A DNA stretch of 64,000 nt from Lentzea cavernae (GCF_014653695.1 NZ_BNAR01000012.1:204659-268658); one strand, 5' to 3'. Counted from the first letter of the stretch, positions 25,695-34,406 are shown. Notes: generated by a model from the sequence alone, not told the origin. Made by a program: numbers and translations.

Positions 25695-26684
25695 CTACGA
25701 GGCGTAGGCGCGCAGCTTCGCGGCGCGTTCGCCCTGGCGGAGCTTGGACATGACCTCGCGCTCGATCTGGCGCACCCGCTCGCGCGACAGGCCGAACCGC
25801 TTGCCGATCTGGTCGAGCGTGCGCGGCTGGCCGTCCTCGAGGCCGTAGCGCAGCCGGATCACGGCCTGCTCGCGCGGCTCCAGCGTCGCGAGCACGCGGC
25901 GCAGGTCGTCCTGCAGCAGCCCGGAGATGACGGCGCTCTCGGCGTCGGTCGCGTCCGAGTCCTCGATGAAGTCACCGAGGGGAGCGTCCTCCTCCGTGCC
26001 GACCGGCATGTCGAGCGATACCGGGTCACGAGCGTGGTCGAGCAGGTCGGCGACCTTGTCGACGTTGAGGCCGGCCTCCTTCGCGAGCTCCTCGTTCGTC
26101 GCCTCGCGGCCGAGCGTCTGGTGCAGGTCGCGCTTGATCCGCGCGAGCTTGTTCACCTGCTCGACGAGGTGGACGGGGAGGCGGATGGTGCGGCCCTGGT
26201 CGGCCATGCCGCGGGTGATCGCCTGGCGGATCCACCACGTCGCGTAGGTCGAGAACTTGAAGCCCTTGGTGTAGTCGAACTTCTCGACCGCGCGGATCAG
26301 GCCCAGGTTGCCCTCCTGGATCAGGTCCAGCAGCGGCATTCCACGGCCCGTGTAGCGCTTGGCCAGCGACACGACGAGCCGCAGGTTGGCCTTGAGCAGG
26401 TGGTCCTTGGCGCGGCGGCCGTCGCGGACGAGCGCCCCCATCTCGTCGCGGCGGGTGGGGGTGAGGCGCTTGGCCGTCTCGAGGACGTGCTGCGCGAACA
26501 CACCTGCCTCGATGCGCTTGGCGAGCTCCACCTCCTCCTCAGCCGTGAGGAGCGCGGTCTTGCCGATTCCGTTCAGGTAGACTCGAACGAGGTCGGCTGC
26601 TGGTCCCTGCGCGTCGAGTTCGTGCTCGACGACGGTGGGCGTGTTCTCTCCGACTTCACGGTCGGAGATCCTCGTGACGGTCAT
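25695..26684 (-). CDS. sigB: RNA polymerase sigma factor SigB (group 2, principal-like)
   Basis: 329 residues. Region 1.2 (DLVRVYLNGIGKTALL), region 2 (NLRLVVSLAKRYTGRGMP, LDLIQEGNLGLIRAVEKF, FSTYATWWIRQAITR), region 3 and region 4 (LEDGQPRTLDQIGKRFGLS, ERVRQIEREVMSKLR) are all present. It lacks the long Lys/Ala-rich N terminus of SigA found at 42.5 kb, so it is the second principal-like factor, corresponding to mycobacterial SigB used in stationary phase and stress. ATG with GGAGGGAG upstream. A candidate ECF-type promoter lies about 160 bp upstream. Confidence 0.92.
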   Translation of the reverse strand: MTVTRISDREVGENTPTVVEHELDAQGPAADLVRVYLNGIGKTALLTAEEEVELAKRIEAGVFAQHVLETAKRLTPTRRDEMGALVRDGRRAKDHLLKANLRLVVSLAKRYTGRGMPLLDLIQEGNLGLIRAVEKFDYTKGFKFSTYATWWIRQAITRGMADQGRTIRLPVHLVEQVNKLARIKRDLHQTLGREATNEELAKEAGLNVDKVADLLDHARDPVSLDMPVGTEEDAPLGDFIEDSDATDAESAVISGLLQDDLRRVLATLEPREQAVIRLRYGLEDGQPRTLDQIGKRFGLSRERVRQIEREVMSKLRQGERAAKLRAYAS

Positions 26685-26846
26685 GGATCTCCCTCCCCCT
26701 GGTGCGGGCGACGCTGCTGTCGGTCAGGCCTGTGGCTCCTGATCGAACAGTCGCGCGTGGCGGTCAAGGCGGCGCGGCGCTGCGCCCTGGTTGCCGGTTG
26801 CGGCGGGCCCGCTCGGGATCCCATCGCTAGCTGGCTGATACCTGGG

Positions 26847-26874
26847 TAACGAAGACGATTCCGAATTCGTTCCC
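26847..26874 (-). promoter_or_regulatory. Candidate ECF (SigH/SigR/SigE-type) promoter for sigB
   Basis: On the minus strand GGGAAC (26874-26869) is followed after 17 bases by CGTTA (26851-26847), i.e. GGAAC-N18-GTT. This fits the GGAAY-N17-19-GTT pattern recognised by thiol- and envelope-stress ECF sigma factors. Transcript start would lie near 26840, giving a leader of about 155 nt. Confidence 0.6.
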
Positions 26875-26963
26875 GACTTCCATGACCTGAAGACGTCACC
26901 ACTGTCACAGCGGTTGCGCGACTAATCTGAGGATTGGCTGAGAACCGTTTAGCCAGGCCCGAC

Positions 26964-27389
26964 TCAGAGCTCGACGATCACCGTGAAGGGGCCGTCGTTC
27001 ACGCTCCGCACCTTCATCTCGGCTCTGAATCGTCCCGTTTCGACGCGCGCGCCCTTTTGGCGCAGTTCCTGCACGACGGCGTTCACCAAGGGTTCCGCGT
27101 GCTCGGGCCGGGCGGCCGCCGTCCAGGACGGACGGCGGCCCTTGCGCGTGTCCCCGTAAAGGGTGAACTGGCTGACGACCAGCAGCGGAGCACCGGTCGA
27201 CTCGCACGACTGCTCGTCGTCGAGGATGCGCAGCCCGTGCAGCTTCAGCGCCATTTTGCGAGCGTGCTCGGCCGTGTCGTCGTGGTGGACGCCGAGCAGC
27301 ACCAGCAATCCGGGCTCGGAGATCGCGCCGACGATCTCCCCTTCGACTTCGACACTCGCTTCTGTGACGCGCGCCACAACCGCTTTCAC
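26964..27389 (-). CDS. dtd: D-aminoacyl-tRNA deacylase (D-Tyr-tRNA deacylase)
   Basis: 141 residues, full family length. Both DTD signatures are present: SQFTLYGD in the middle and NDGPFT near the C terminus, the active-site Gly-cis-Pro motif. The enzyme hydrolyses D-amino acids (and glycine from mischarged tRNA-Ala) off tRNA in the cytoplasm. GTG start overlapping the stop of the preceding methyltransferase gene by 4 bases, so it is the last gene of a PucR-methyltransferase-dtd unit. Confidence 0.93.
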   Translation of the reverse strand: MKAVVARVTEASVEVEGEIVGAISEPGLLVLLGVHHDDTAEHARKMALKLHGLRILDDEQSCESTGAPLLVVSQFTLYGDTRKGRRPSWTAAARPEHAEPLVNAVVQELRQKGARVETGRFRAEMKVRSVNDGPFTVIVEL

Positions 27390-28873
27390 GCGGGAATCAA
27401 CATTCCGTGCCGGATGAGATCACGAACGATCGGCAAGGCCGCTTCCGAGTCGATTTCTCCGTAAGCGAACTCGAGCAGTGAGAGCAGGTCTTCCAGCGGC
27501 AACGCGCCGTTGCAGCCCGCGACGAGCTTCGCGGTCGCCTCGTCGACCTCGTGCGACCAACCGGGCCCGTCCGTGCGGTGCAGACGCGCGACGACCTTGC
27601 GCCAGCCCTCGTCGCCCGGCTCGGACACCTCCTCGAGCAGCACGGTGTCCGCGACCCGGAACCGCTGCCCGAGCAGGTCGGGGTTCGCGCGCAGCCACGC
27701 GACGTTGTCGAGCCAGCGCGCCGCCTCCGGGCCCAGCGGGTCGTCGTAGGCGTGGCGCAGGTCCTCGCAGATGACCTGGGAGTGCATCTCGTCGGTGCGC
27801 CGCAACGTGACGTAGCCGAAGCCGACGCCCTGGACGTCGTTCTCCTCGAACCAGTCCAGCCACGCCGCGGCCTTCTGCCGTCCCTCGGGGCTGCGCGCGT
27901 CGACGCCCGCGTCCTTGAGCCACGTGCCGACGTACAGGGCGGGTTCGGCGATGTCGCGCTGCACGAACCACGCGTCGATGCCGCCGCGCGGGAGCCAGCC
28001 GGAGACGCGCTCCTCCCAGTCCTCGCCCTTGCGGTGCACCCAGGACGCGAGCAGCTGGCCCACGCCACCCTCGTTGAGGAACGCGGGCAGCTGCCGGATG
28101 ACCAGCGCCGACGCGTCGTCGCCGCCGAGGCCGGAGTCGCGGTAGGTGTAGTCCACGCGCGGCGGGCCGACGACGAACGGCGGGTTGCACACGATCTGGT
28201 CGAACCGCCGGTTGCGGACGGGGCCGAACCACTCGCCCTGCAGCGTCTCGACGTCGAGCTCGTTCATCCGGAACGTGCCCTGGGCGAGCCTCAGCGCGCG
28301 CTCGGACAGGTCGGTCGCGGTGATGCGCTCGGCGTGCTTGCTCGCGTGCAACGCCTGGACACCGCAACCGGTGCCGAGGTCGAGCAGCGTGCCGACCGGC
28401 GTGCGCTTGGTCGCGCGGGCGAGGCTGATCGACGCGTGGCCGACGCCGAGCACGTGGTCCTCGGGGACGGCTCCGCCGCGCACGTCGGAGTCGAGGTCGG
28501 CGATGACCCACCAGTTGTCCTCGTACGGCCTGACGTCGAGTCCGGCCTTGAGGATTCCCGCGGCGTCGTCGGCGGCGAGGACCTCGTTCTTGACGGCGTC
28601 GTCGATGTCGACACCGTCAAGTGCCCTGCGGACGTCCTTGTCCGGCTCGTGGTCGCCGAGCAGGAACATGCGGATCAGCGTGCCGAGCGACCCGGCGTCC
28701 TTGCTCGCGCGGCGGGCGGGCTCCGGCTCGCCCCGGCCGAGAGCGGCGTGGGCCTGCGGGCCGAGCGCGTCGACGACGCCGTCAGCGGTGTAGCCGGCGT
28801 TCAGGAAGGCCTCGCGCAGACGGGCGCACAGGTCTGGAGAAAGATCGGGGTGCACGGGAGGAGATGCTGTCAC
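27386..28873 (-). CDS. SAM-dependent methyltransferase with NPPF motif (RsmC/PrmC-like core, large N- and C-terminal extensions)
   Basis: 495 residues, GTG start. The central class I fold has the SAM motif LLDLGTGCGVQALHAS (about 165-180), an acidic strand end ITATDLSERAL, and the catalytic NPPFVVGPPR (about 230), which points to N-methylation of an amide or base, as in rRNA guanine or glutamine methyltransferases. The N-terminal 150 residues and C-terminal 200 are helical and typical of an actinobacterial subfamily of unknown target. It starts 10 bp after the PucR gene stop and overlaps dtd, and its pairing with dtd suggests a translation-related role. Confidence 0.82.
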   Translation of the reverse strand: MTASPPVHPDLSPDLCARLREAFLNAGYTADGVVDALGPQAHAALGRGEPEPARRASKDAGSLGTLIRMFLLGDHEPDKDVRRALDGVDIDDAVKNEVLAADDAAGILKAGLDVRPYEDNWWVIADLDSDVRGGAVPEDHVLGVGHASISLARATKRTPVGTLLDLGTGCGVQALHASKHAERITATDLSERALRLAQGTFRMNELDVETLQGEWFGPVRNRRFDQIVCNPPFVVGPPRVDYTYRDSGLGGDDASALVIRQLPAFLNEGGVGQLLASWVHRKGEDWEERVSGWLPRGGIDAWFVQRDIAEPALYVGTWLKDAGVDARSPEGRQKAAAWLDWFEENDVQGVGFGYVTLRRTDEMHSQVICEDLRHAYDDPLGPEAARWLDNVAWLRANPDLLGQRFRVADTVLLEEVSEPGDEGWRKVVARLHRTDGPGWSHEVDEATAKLVAGCNGALPLEDLLSLLEFAYGEIDSEAALPIVRDLIRHGMLIPA

Positions 28874-28883
28874 GCCCCGCGGT

Positions 28884-30368
28884 TCACCGCGTGATCCGGA
28901 GGGCGATGGACATCGCGAGCCGCTGGTCGGGGTCGTCGAGGGGGAGCGGCGTCACCTCGGACATCTTCTGCATCCGGTACCGCAACGTGTTCGGGTGCAC
29001 GTTGAGCTCCTTCGCCGCCGTCCGCACGTCCCCCTGCGCCGCGAGCCACGCCCTCAACGTCGTCGCGTACTGCGTCCCGTACTCGGCGTCGTACCGCAAT
29101 ATATTGGATATCGGCCCGCGTGTGGGCACACGTCCGGCTTCGGCGACGGCGGCGAGCCTCTGCAACAGCACCTGCGCCCACGCGTCGTCGTATACAACCG
29201 GTACACCGGTGGAGAGCGCGAGGCACTCATCGGCCTCCTGCCGCGACGTCGGCAGCTGCGTCGCCTCGGCAGGACCTCCGATGCCGGCCAGCACCGTCGC
29301 CTCGGCGGGCAGCTCGCGCACCAGCGACCGCACCCACCCGACGGCGTCGTCGGCGGCGGGGATGACGGTGTAGAGGACGTTGCCGAACAACGCGCTGCGC
29401 CCAGGCCGCGACCAGCCGAAGCCGGCCGTCGCCCGCTGGAACGCGAGCACCGCCGCACCGTGCTCGCCCTCGCCCGCGTGGGCCTGCACCGCGATCACCC
29501 GCAGATCGGCCGACGGCAACCCGAGCCGCGCGACGTCGGCGGACTCCGGGTGTTCGAGCAGCCTGATCACCAGATCCGCCTCGGCCTGCCGTTCGAGATC
29601 CGTCGACGCCCGCGACCGCAACAGGTGCAACGCCGCCGTGCGCGCACCATCGACCAACGCGGCACTCCTCGCCGGATCGACCGGCCCCGCCACCTCGACC
29701 CACACCGACCCGAGCAGCTCACGCCCGGCACGCACGGCGGCGACGAGCCGGTTGCCCAGCTGCGGGGTCAGCTTCGGCACGAAGATCGGCTCGTCCGACG
29801 ACGCGAGGTGCGTGAACACCCCGAACTCGTCCAACGCCCGACGCGCCTGTTCCGGAACCCGCCGCCCGAGGATGGTCTGCACGCGGACGGGGTCGACGTC
29901 CTCCTGCCGGTAGGAGTACGCGAGCACGCGGGACTGCTGGTCCTCGATCGTCACCGGCCCGCCCACCACGCCCGCGATCACGTCGGCCAGCCCGAACAGG
30001 TCACCCGTGCGCGTACCGCCGTTGACCAGCGTCTGCGTCACGTTCGCGAGCTGACTCCACGGCACCGACGGATCCACGAGCAACACGGCCGCACCGGACT
30101 TCTTCGCCGCGGCGATCACCCGTTCGTCGAGCGGCGGCCTGCCGTGCAGCACGACGGCCGAGGCCGCGGTGGTGGCCACGAGCCGAGCCGCCGCGGCGAC
30201 CGTGGGCGTGCCCAGACCGAGAAGTACGTCACCTGGTGCGGCAGAAGTGTTTTCCGCCGGGTCGTGCAGGGCAACTCCACGGAGTTCGGCGTCCCGGCCC
30301 CCGGGCGCGCAGGCCAGATGCGTGCCCAGACTGCCGAGCACGTCCACGAGGCGATCAAGGGCGACCAC
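28884..30368 (-). CDS. PucR/CdaR family transcriptional regulator
   Basis: 494 residues, GTG start. An N-terminal PucR-type domain (GDVLLGLGTPTVAAAARLV) is followed by a GGDEF-like middle region and a C-terminal PucR helix-turn-helix (WLAAQGDVRTAAKELNVH, NTLRYRMQKM), complete and of usual length. Members regulate purine, polyamine or sugar-acid use; the target here is unknown. Near the C terminus the stretch ISNIL is encoded with two ATA codons plus AAT and TTG, rare in this genome, because an AT-rich palindrome is embedded there. Divergent from the DUF3099 gene across about 75 bp. Confidence 0.87.
   Translation of the reverse strand: MVALDRLVDVLGSLGTHLACAPGGRDAELRGVALHDPAENTSAAPGDVLLGLGTPTVAAAARLVATTAASAVVLHGRPPLDERVIAAAKKSGAAVLLVDPSVPWSQLANVTQTLVNGGTRTGDLFGLADVIAGVVGGPVTIEDQQSRVLAYSYRQEDVDPVRVQTILGRRVPEQARRALDEFGVFTHLASSDEPIFVPKLTPQLGNRLVAAVRAGRELLGSVWVEVAGPVDPARSAALVDGARTAALHLLRSRASTDLERQAEADLVIRLLEHPESADVARLGLPSADLRVIAVQAHAGEGEHGAAVLAFQRATAGFGWSRPGRSALFGNVLYTVIPAADDAVGWVRSLVRELPAEATVLAGIGGPAEATQLPTSRQEADECLALSTGVPVVYDDAWAQVLLQRLAAVAEAGRVPTRGPISNILRYDAEYGTQYATTLRAWLAAQGDVRTAAKELNVHPNTLRYRMQKMSEVTPLPLDDPDQRLAMSIALRITR
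29094..29114. repeat. AT-rich palindromic motif embedded in the PucR gene
   Basis: The core CAATATATTG (29097-29106) is a perfect 10-bp palindrome. On the minus strand it is preceded by CGATATC, giving an 18-bp arrangement also found at 36972-36989. Confidence 0.6.
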
Positions 30369-30443
30369 TCGCGGATGTTAACCGCCGACCAGCCGTCCCG
30401 GCCGTCACTCGGACGTGGGACCATGGAACGTGGAGGTGGTGTC

Positions 30444-30758
30444 GTGAGCAGTCCCGACCGGAACGACACCCCGGTGTTGATCACCGAGGCGGCCCCGTCC
30501 TACGAACAACAGCACGCCGCCCGGCGCAAGAAGTACGCGATCATGATGAGCCTGCGCTTCCCGTGCCTCATCCTCGCGGCGCTGTTCGCTCACACCTGGT
30601 GGCTCGCCCTGTTCTTCATCGTGCTGTCCGTCCCGCTCCCGTGGATGGCCGTGCTGATCGCGAACGACAGGCCGCCGCGCAAGACCGAGAAGGCCAACCG
30701 CTACGAGGTCGAGCGCCGCGCCATCGCGCAGAAGAGCACCACGATCATCGACGGCTGA
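30444..30758 (+). CDS. DUF3099 membrane protein
   Basis: 104 residues. The conserved opening TPVLITEAAPSYEQQHAARRKKY precedes two membrane helices (about residues 37-50 and 54-75) in the order seen in the family, then a charged tail. The GTG is chosen because GGAGG lies 7 bases upstream; an ATG seven codons earlier overlaps that site. Function unknown; widespread in Actinobacteria. It is followed by two copies of a palindromic repeat that could stop transcription. Confidence 0.85.
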   Translation: MSSPDRNDTPVLITEAAPSYEQQHAARRKKYAIMMSLRFPCLILAALFAHTWWLALFFIVLSVPLPWMAVLIANDRPPRKTEKANRYEVERRAIAQKSTTIIDG

Positions 30759-30806
30759 CCCGCCGTTCCATCCGCACGCCCCCACCGGCGTGCAACGCCG
30801 CCCTGG

Positions 30807-30856
30807 CCCTTGCAACGACTCTTTGGACTTCGTCCGCAAAAGAACTATTGCAAGGG
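30807..30856. repeat. Imperfect palindromic repeat, copy 1
   Basis: Ends are perfect inverted repeats CCCTTGCAA (30807-30815) and TTGCAAGGG (30848-30856). The interior contains GGAC-TTC-GTCC and the family core TCGTCCGCAAA. Related copies lie at 30878-30922 and 45721-45763. Confidence 0.8.
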
Positions 30857-30877
30857 GCCCAGGGTGCTCCGGCGGCC

Positions 30878-30922
30878 TTTGCAATGAGTCATTTGACGTC
30901 GTCCGCAAACGTTTTTTGCATG
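30878..30922. repeat. Imperfect palindromic repeat, copy 2
   Basis: Aligns base for base with copy 1 through TTGCAA, GA-TC, TTTG-AC, TCGTCCGCAAA and the final TTGCA. Its right half, 30898-30921, matches 23 of 24 bases with copy 3 at 45740-45763. Confidence 0.8.
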
Positions 30923-30995
30923 CGGGTGAGACGGCGAGAGCGCGTGACCTGCGGTGATGGCCGAAGCGCTCACGAGGATCGGGCAGGAGCAGCAG

Positions 30996-31011
30996 CACCG
31001 ATATATCAGTG
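30996..31011. repeat. AT-rich palindromic motif, intergenic
   Basis: CACCGATATATCAGTG is a 16-bp palindrome except for one base pair. It is one of four RATATATY words in the window and lies about 75 bp from palindromic repeat copy 2. Confidence 0.5.
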
Positions 31012-31039
31012 GCAGGCTGACGCATCGGTGGGCCGAGAC

Positions 31040-31918
31040 CTAGCGCGGAGGCTGGGCGCCGACGACGCCGACCGCGCGTGAGCCCGCGCGGACACCACCG
31101 AGCAGTGCGTCCCGCTTGGACCCACCGGCCAGCCACGCCGCGAGGAAACCCGCGTCGAACGCGTCGCCCGCGCCCGTGGAGTCGACGCACTCGGTGACTT
31201 CAGCGGGGACCGAGATCACCTCGTCCTGGTCTACCCAGCTCGCGCCATCGGGCCCTGACGTCACCACGACGGCGCCGACGTGCGACAGCAGCGACTTCGC
31301 CGAGGCCGGTTCGGGCGAACCGGTGAGGGCGAGGAGCTCGTCGGCGTTGGGCAGCAGGAAGTCGACACCGCGCACGTCGGCCAGGAACGCCTCGGCCGAG
31401 TGGATCAGCACGGCCGCCTGAGGGTCGACGGACGTCGTCCAGCCCGCCGCGTGGGCGGCCTCCAGCACGGCCAGGCCCGCGGGACGCGAGGTGGCGTCGA
31501 GCAGCACGTAGCCGGACAGGTGCAGGTGACCGTTCGTGCCCGCGAGCAGGCCGGGGGCGAGGTCGGCGGGGGAGAAGCGGGCGTTGGCGCCGCGGTCGGG
31601 CAGCATCGAGCGCTGGCCGTTCTCGTCCACGAGCACCACGACGCAGCAGGTCGCGAGGTCCGGGTCGACCGCGAACGCGCACTGCACGCCCGCGGAGGTC
31701 AGTTCGGCGTGGACCTGACGTCCAGCGGAGTCCGCTCCGACACGTGCCACCAACACCGGCGACGCACCGCACGCGGCGAGCCACACGGCCGTGTTCGCTC
31801 CCGCGCCGCCCGGTTCGATGGTGACCTTGGCGCGCACGTCGCCGCCGTGGGCGATGGGGCCTGAGTGGTGAGCCACCACGTCGAGGCCCGCGTCACCGAC
31901 GACGACCACAGGCCTCAT
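31040..31918 (-). CDS. psuK: PfkB family carbohydrate kinase, probable pseudouridine kinase
   Basis: 292 residues. PfkB signatures: GGAGANTAVWLAACG near the N terminus and DSTGAGDAFDAGFLAAW near the C terminus, which includes the catalytic Asp. The family phosphorylates sugars and nucleosides with ATP. Its ATG overlaps the stop of the pseudouridine-5'-phosphate glycosidase gene (ATGA), the usual arrangement of PsuK and PsuG, so pseudouridine is the likely substrate; ribokinase-like activity is the alternative. The leftward frame remains open far upstream inside psuG but that is shadow. Confidence 0.8.
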   Translation of the reverse strand: MRPVVVVGDAGLDVVAHHSGPIAHGGDVRAKVTIEPGGAGANTAVWLAACGASPVLVARVGADSAGRQVHAELTSAGVQCAFAVDPDLATCCVVVLVDENGQRSMLPDRGANARFSPADLAPGLLAGTNGHLHLSGYVLLDATSRPAGLAVLEAAHAAGWTTSVDPQAAVLIHSAEAFLADVRGVDFLLPNADELLALTGSPEPASAKSLLSHVGAVVVTSGPDGASWVDQDEVISVPAEVTECVDSTGAGDAFDAGFLAAWLAGGSKRDALLGGVRAGSRAVGVVGAQPPR

Positions 31919-32805
31919 CGGGCCAGCTCGACCGCGGTCGCGGCGGCCACGGAGGCGTTGCTGACGACGAGCTCCTCGTTGGCGTCGAGGCTGACGCCCC
32001 CGCTCGCGGTGTGGAAGTGCTCCAGCAGGACGGGGCTGACGTCCTTGCCGCGCACGTCCTGGTCGACGAGCTTCTGCAGGCCCTCGGCCAGCAGGCGGTC
32101 GTGCAGGCCGGCGTCCATCTCGAACGCGGCGGGGATCGGGTTCGCCAGCAGCATGCCGCGACCACCGGCCGCGAACACGGCGGCGGCCTCGGCGGCGTTC
32201 TCGACGCGCCACGGCACGTCGAACTCCGACTCGCGGCGGTAGAAGGCGGGGAAGCGGGACGTCCGGTAGCCGACGACCGGCACCGAGCGGGTCTCGAGGA
32301 CTTCCAGGGTCGCACCCATGTCGAGGATCGACTTCACACCCGAGCAGACGATCAGCACCGGCGTCGTCGCCACCACGTCGAGGTCGGCGGACACGTCCCA
32401 CGTCTCGCGGGCGCCGCGGTGCACGCCGCCGAGGCCTCCGGTGGCGAAGACGCGGATGCCCGCCTGGTGGGCGAGGGCGGTGGTCGAGGCCACGGTCGTC
32501 GCGCCGCTGCGGCCCAGGGCGTAGGCGGCGCCGAGGTCGCGCAGCGAGAGCTTCACGAGGTCGCCGGAGTTGCAGACGCGGTCGAGCTGGGACGAGGAGA
32601 GGCCGATGTGCGGCACCCCGTCGAGCACGGCGATCGTCGCGGGGACGGCACCGGCCTCGCGCACCACCTTCTCCAGGCGTGCGGCGACGGCCAGGTTGCG
32701 CGGCGCGGGCAGGCCGTGGGACAGGATGGTGCTCTCGAGAGCGACGACCGGCCGGTTCTCGGCCAGGGCGGCGGCAACTTCATCAGCGATGTGCAGCGTG
32801 GTCAC
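31915..32805 (-). CDS. psuG: Pseudouridine-5'-phosphate glycosidase
   Basis: 296 residues. Signature VALESTILSHGLPAPRN near residue 22, then TVASTTALAHQAGIRVFATGG and GVHRGA in the middle and MLLANPIP near 220, as in PsuG. It cleaves pseudouridine 5'-phosphate to uracil and ribose 5-phosphate, allowing salvage of modified nucleosides from RNA turnover. GTG start; divergent from the DUF3039 gene across about 30 bp, so their promoters overlap. The kinase gene follows with coupling. Confidence 0.93.
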   Translation of the reverse strand: MTTLHIADEVAAALAENRPVVALESTILSHGLPAPRNLAVAARLEKVVREAGAVPATIAVLDGVPHIGLSSSQLDRVCNSGDLVKLSLRDLGAAYALGRSGATTVASTTALAHQAGIRVFATGGLGGVHRGARETWDVSADLDVVATTPVLIVCSGVKSILDMGATLEVLETRSVPVVGYRTSRFPAFYRRESEFDVPWRVENAAEAAAVFAAGGRGMLLANPIPAAFEMDAGLHDRLLAEGLQKLVDQDVRGKDVSPVLLEHFHTASGGVSLDANEELVVSNASVAAATAVELAR

Positions 32806-32836
32806 GAGGGGACATCATCCCAGGTACCCTGGGCGC

Positions 32837-33085
32837 GTGAGCACCCAGACTCTCCCCGAGGTCGACGTACGGCCGGATGAGACCGACCAGTCTTCGGACG
32901 ACACCCCGAAGATGTTCCACTACGTGCGCAAGGCGAAGATCGCCGAGAGCGCCGTGATGGGCACGCACGTGGTCGCGCTGTGCGGCGAGGTCTTCCCGGT
33001 CACGCGGTCGCCGAAGCCCGGTTCTCCGGTGTGCCCGGACTGCAAGAAGATCTACGAAGGCTTGCCGCCCGGCGGCGACGAATAA
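32837..33085 (+). CDS. DUF3039 protein (small, zinc-ribbon-like)
   Basis: 82 residues, GTG start. An acidic disordered N terminus is followed by FHYVRKAKIAESAVMGTHVV and two cysteine positions: ALCGEVFPV and VCPDCKKIYEGL, consistent with a small metal site (C...CxxC). The family is restricted to Actinobacteria and of unknown function. It ends 20 bp before a strong bidirectional terminator shared with the YihY gene. Confidence 0.85.
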   Translation: MSTQTLPEVDVRPDETDQSSDDTPKMFHYVRKAKIAESAVMGTHVVALCGEVFPVTRSPKPGSPVCPDCKKIYEGLPPGGDE

Positions 33086-33105
33086 CGCCAGGACTTCAGA
33101 ACGAC

Positions 33106-33147
33106 AGCGCCCGGTACCTCGGCTGGCAGCCCGAGGTACCGGGCGCT
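33106..33147. terminator. Bidirectional hairpin terminator, 17-bp stem
   Basis: AGCGCCCGGTACCTCGG (33106-33122) and its exact complement (33131-33147) flank an 8-base loop, between converging DUF3039 and YihY genes. Confidence 0.9.
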
Positions 33148-33164
33148 GCTGCTCTGAAGGGCGG

Positions 33165-34268
33165 TCAGCCCCGCTGCTTCTCTTCCTCGGTGTGCTGCCG
33201 CTGCTCCTGGATCCGCAACGGCGTGGTGAGCTGCGTGTCCGCGGGAGAGGGCGCCGAGTAGTCCTCGTCGTCGGACTCGAGCTGGGACGTCTTCCGGGGC
33301 TGCGCCTCCTCCTCGCGGATGCGGGACGCGGCGCGCTCCATCTCGAGCCTGCGCCACCGGCGGCGCTGCCGGCGGGTCATGCGGGCCGGCCACAGGTCCT
33401 GCACGGCGCTGTTGAAGTACGCACCGATCGTGATCGCCAGGCCGATGAAGAACACGAACAGCAGGAACGCGATCGGGGTCGCCAGCGCGCCGTAGGTGTA
33501 GCCGGTGGTGGTGATCCACTGGATGTACAGGCGCAGGCCGATGGACGACAGGATGAAGAACGCCATCGCGAGGAAGGCGCCCGGCAGAACGCGGTGGTAC
33601 GGCAGCCTTCGCGGCAGCGCGACCTTGTAGAGCAGCGACAGCGACAGCACGAGCAGCAGGCCGACGCCGGGGTAGTAGAAGCGGCCGACCCACGTCTCGA
33701 TGTAGGGCTGCCACGTCGTGGGGAAGAACTGCGGCAGGACGTCCGGGCCCAGCGCCAGGACCGGCAGGCCGACCACCAGTGCCACCAGCGACACCAAGTA
33801 GAGCAGCAGCGCGAAGAAGCGCTGCCACACCTCGTTGCGCACGCCGTACTGGCCGTGGGCGACCGTGATGGCGTCGACGAACGACGACATGGCCGACGAG
33901 CCCGCCCACAGCGAGATCAGGAAGCCGATGGAGACGATCTCGCCCTTGCCGGTCGACAGGATCTCCGCGACCGTCGGCGCGATCACGCCGTTGACGACGT
34001 CCGCGCTGAAGATCGTCCGGGTGAACCCGATGATCTTCTCCTGGACCGACAGGACGATCTCGGGACCGAACCACGTGCCGATCCAGCCCATCGAGCCGAG
34101 CACTCCGAGCAGCAGCGGGGGGAACGACAGCGTCTGCCAGAACGCGGCCTCCGCGGCTTCTGAGAAGATGTTGCCCTGCCACGCCTTCGACAGCGTGCGC
34201 GCGAGTAGGCGCAGCGGCCCCTTGCGGCCGGACCTGCGTGGTGCGTCGTTGTCGGAAGGCGAACCCAT
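33165..34268 (-). CDS. YihY/BrkB family membrane protein
   Basis: About 367 residues with six predicted membrane helices; family landmarks are FWQTLSFPPLLLGVLG, SIGFLISLWAGSSAM, SLLYKVALPRR and a last pair of helices around FLLFVFFIGLAITIGAYFN. The C-terminal 60 residues are charged and cytoplasmic. Members were once called ribonuclease BN but are probably transport or envelope proteins. The start is uncertain: ATG 34268 (MGSPSDND) is chosen, but in-frame ATGs at 34283 and 34310 exist and none has a clear ribosome site. Divergent from the helicase gene. Confidence 0.85.
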   Translation of the reverse strand: MGSPSDNDAPRRSGRKGPLRLLARTLSKAWQGNIFSEAAEAAFWQTLSFPPLLLGVLGSMGWIGTWFGPEIVLSVQEKIIGFTRTIFSADVVNGVIAPTVAEILSTGKGEIVSIGFLISLWAGSSAMSSFVDAITVAHGQYGVRNEVWQRFFALLLYLVSLVALVVGLPVLALGPDVLPQFFPTTWQPYIETWVGRFYYPGVGLLLVLSLSLLYKVALPRRLPYHRVLPGAFLAMAFFILSSIGLRLYIQWITTTGYTYGALATPIAFLLFVFFIGLAITIGAYFNSAVQDLWPARMTRRQRRRWRRLEMERAASRIREEEAQPRKTSQLESDDEDYSAPSPADTQLTTPLRIQEQRQHTEEEKQRG

Positions 34269-34406
34269 CGCAGTGACAAGCATGGTGCATACCGCCACGT
34301 TTCGCGGCATCGACGCCCGGAACAGGTAGAGTCGCGGTGCCCTCGGCCCCAGTCCGCCTGAGGGTATTGCTATGTCTGACCTGCACAAATGAGGAGAAAC
34401 ACGTCT

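Noticed and set aside
26964..27389. Altered DTD active site (GPF instead of GPV)
   Set aside because: The NxGP(V/F)T motif tolerates either residue in the family.
28995..30443. Rightward 480-codon extension of the DUF3099 frame
   Set aside because: Runs antisense through the PucR gene; the DUF3099 domain and a GGAGG site place the start at 30444.
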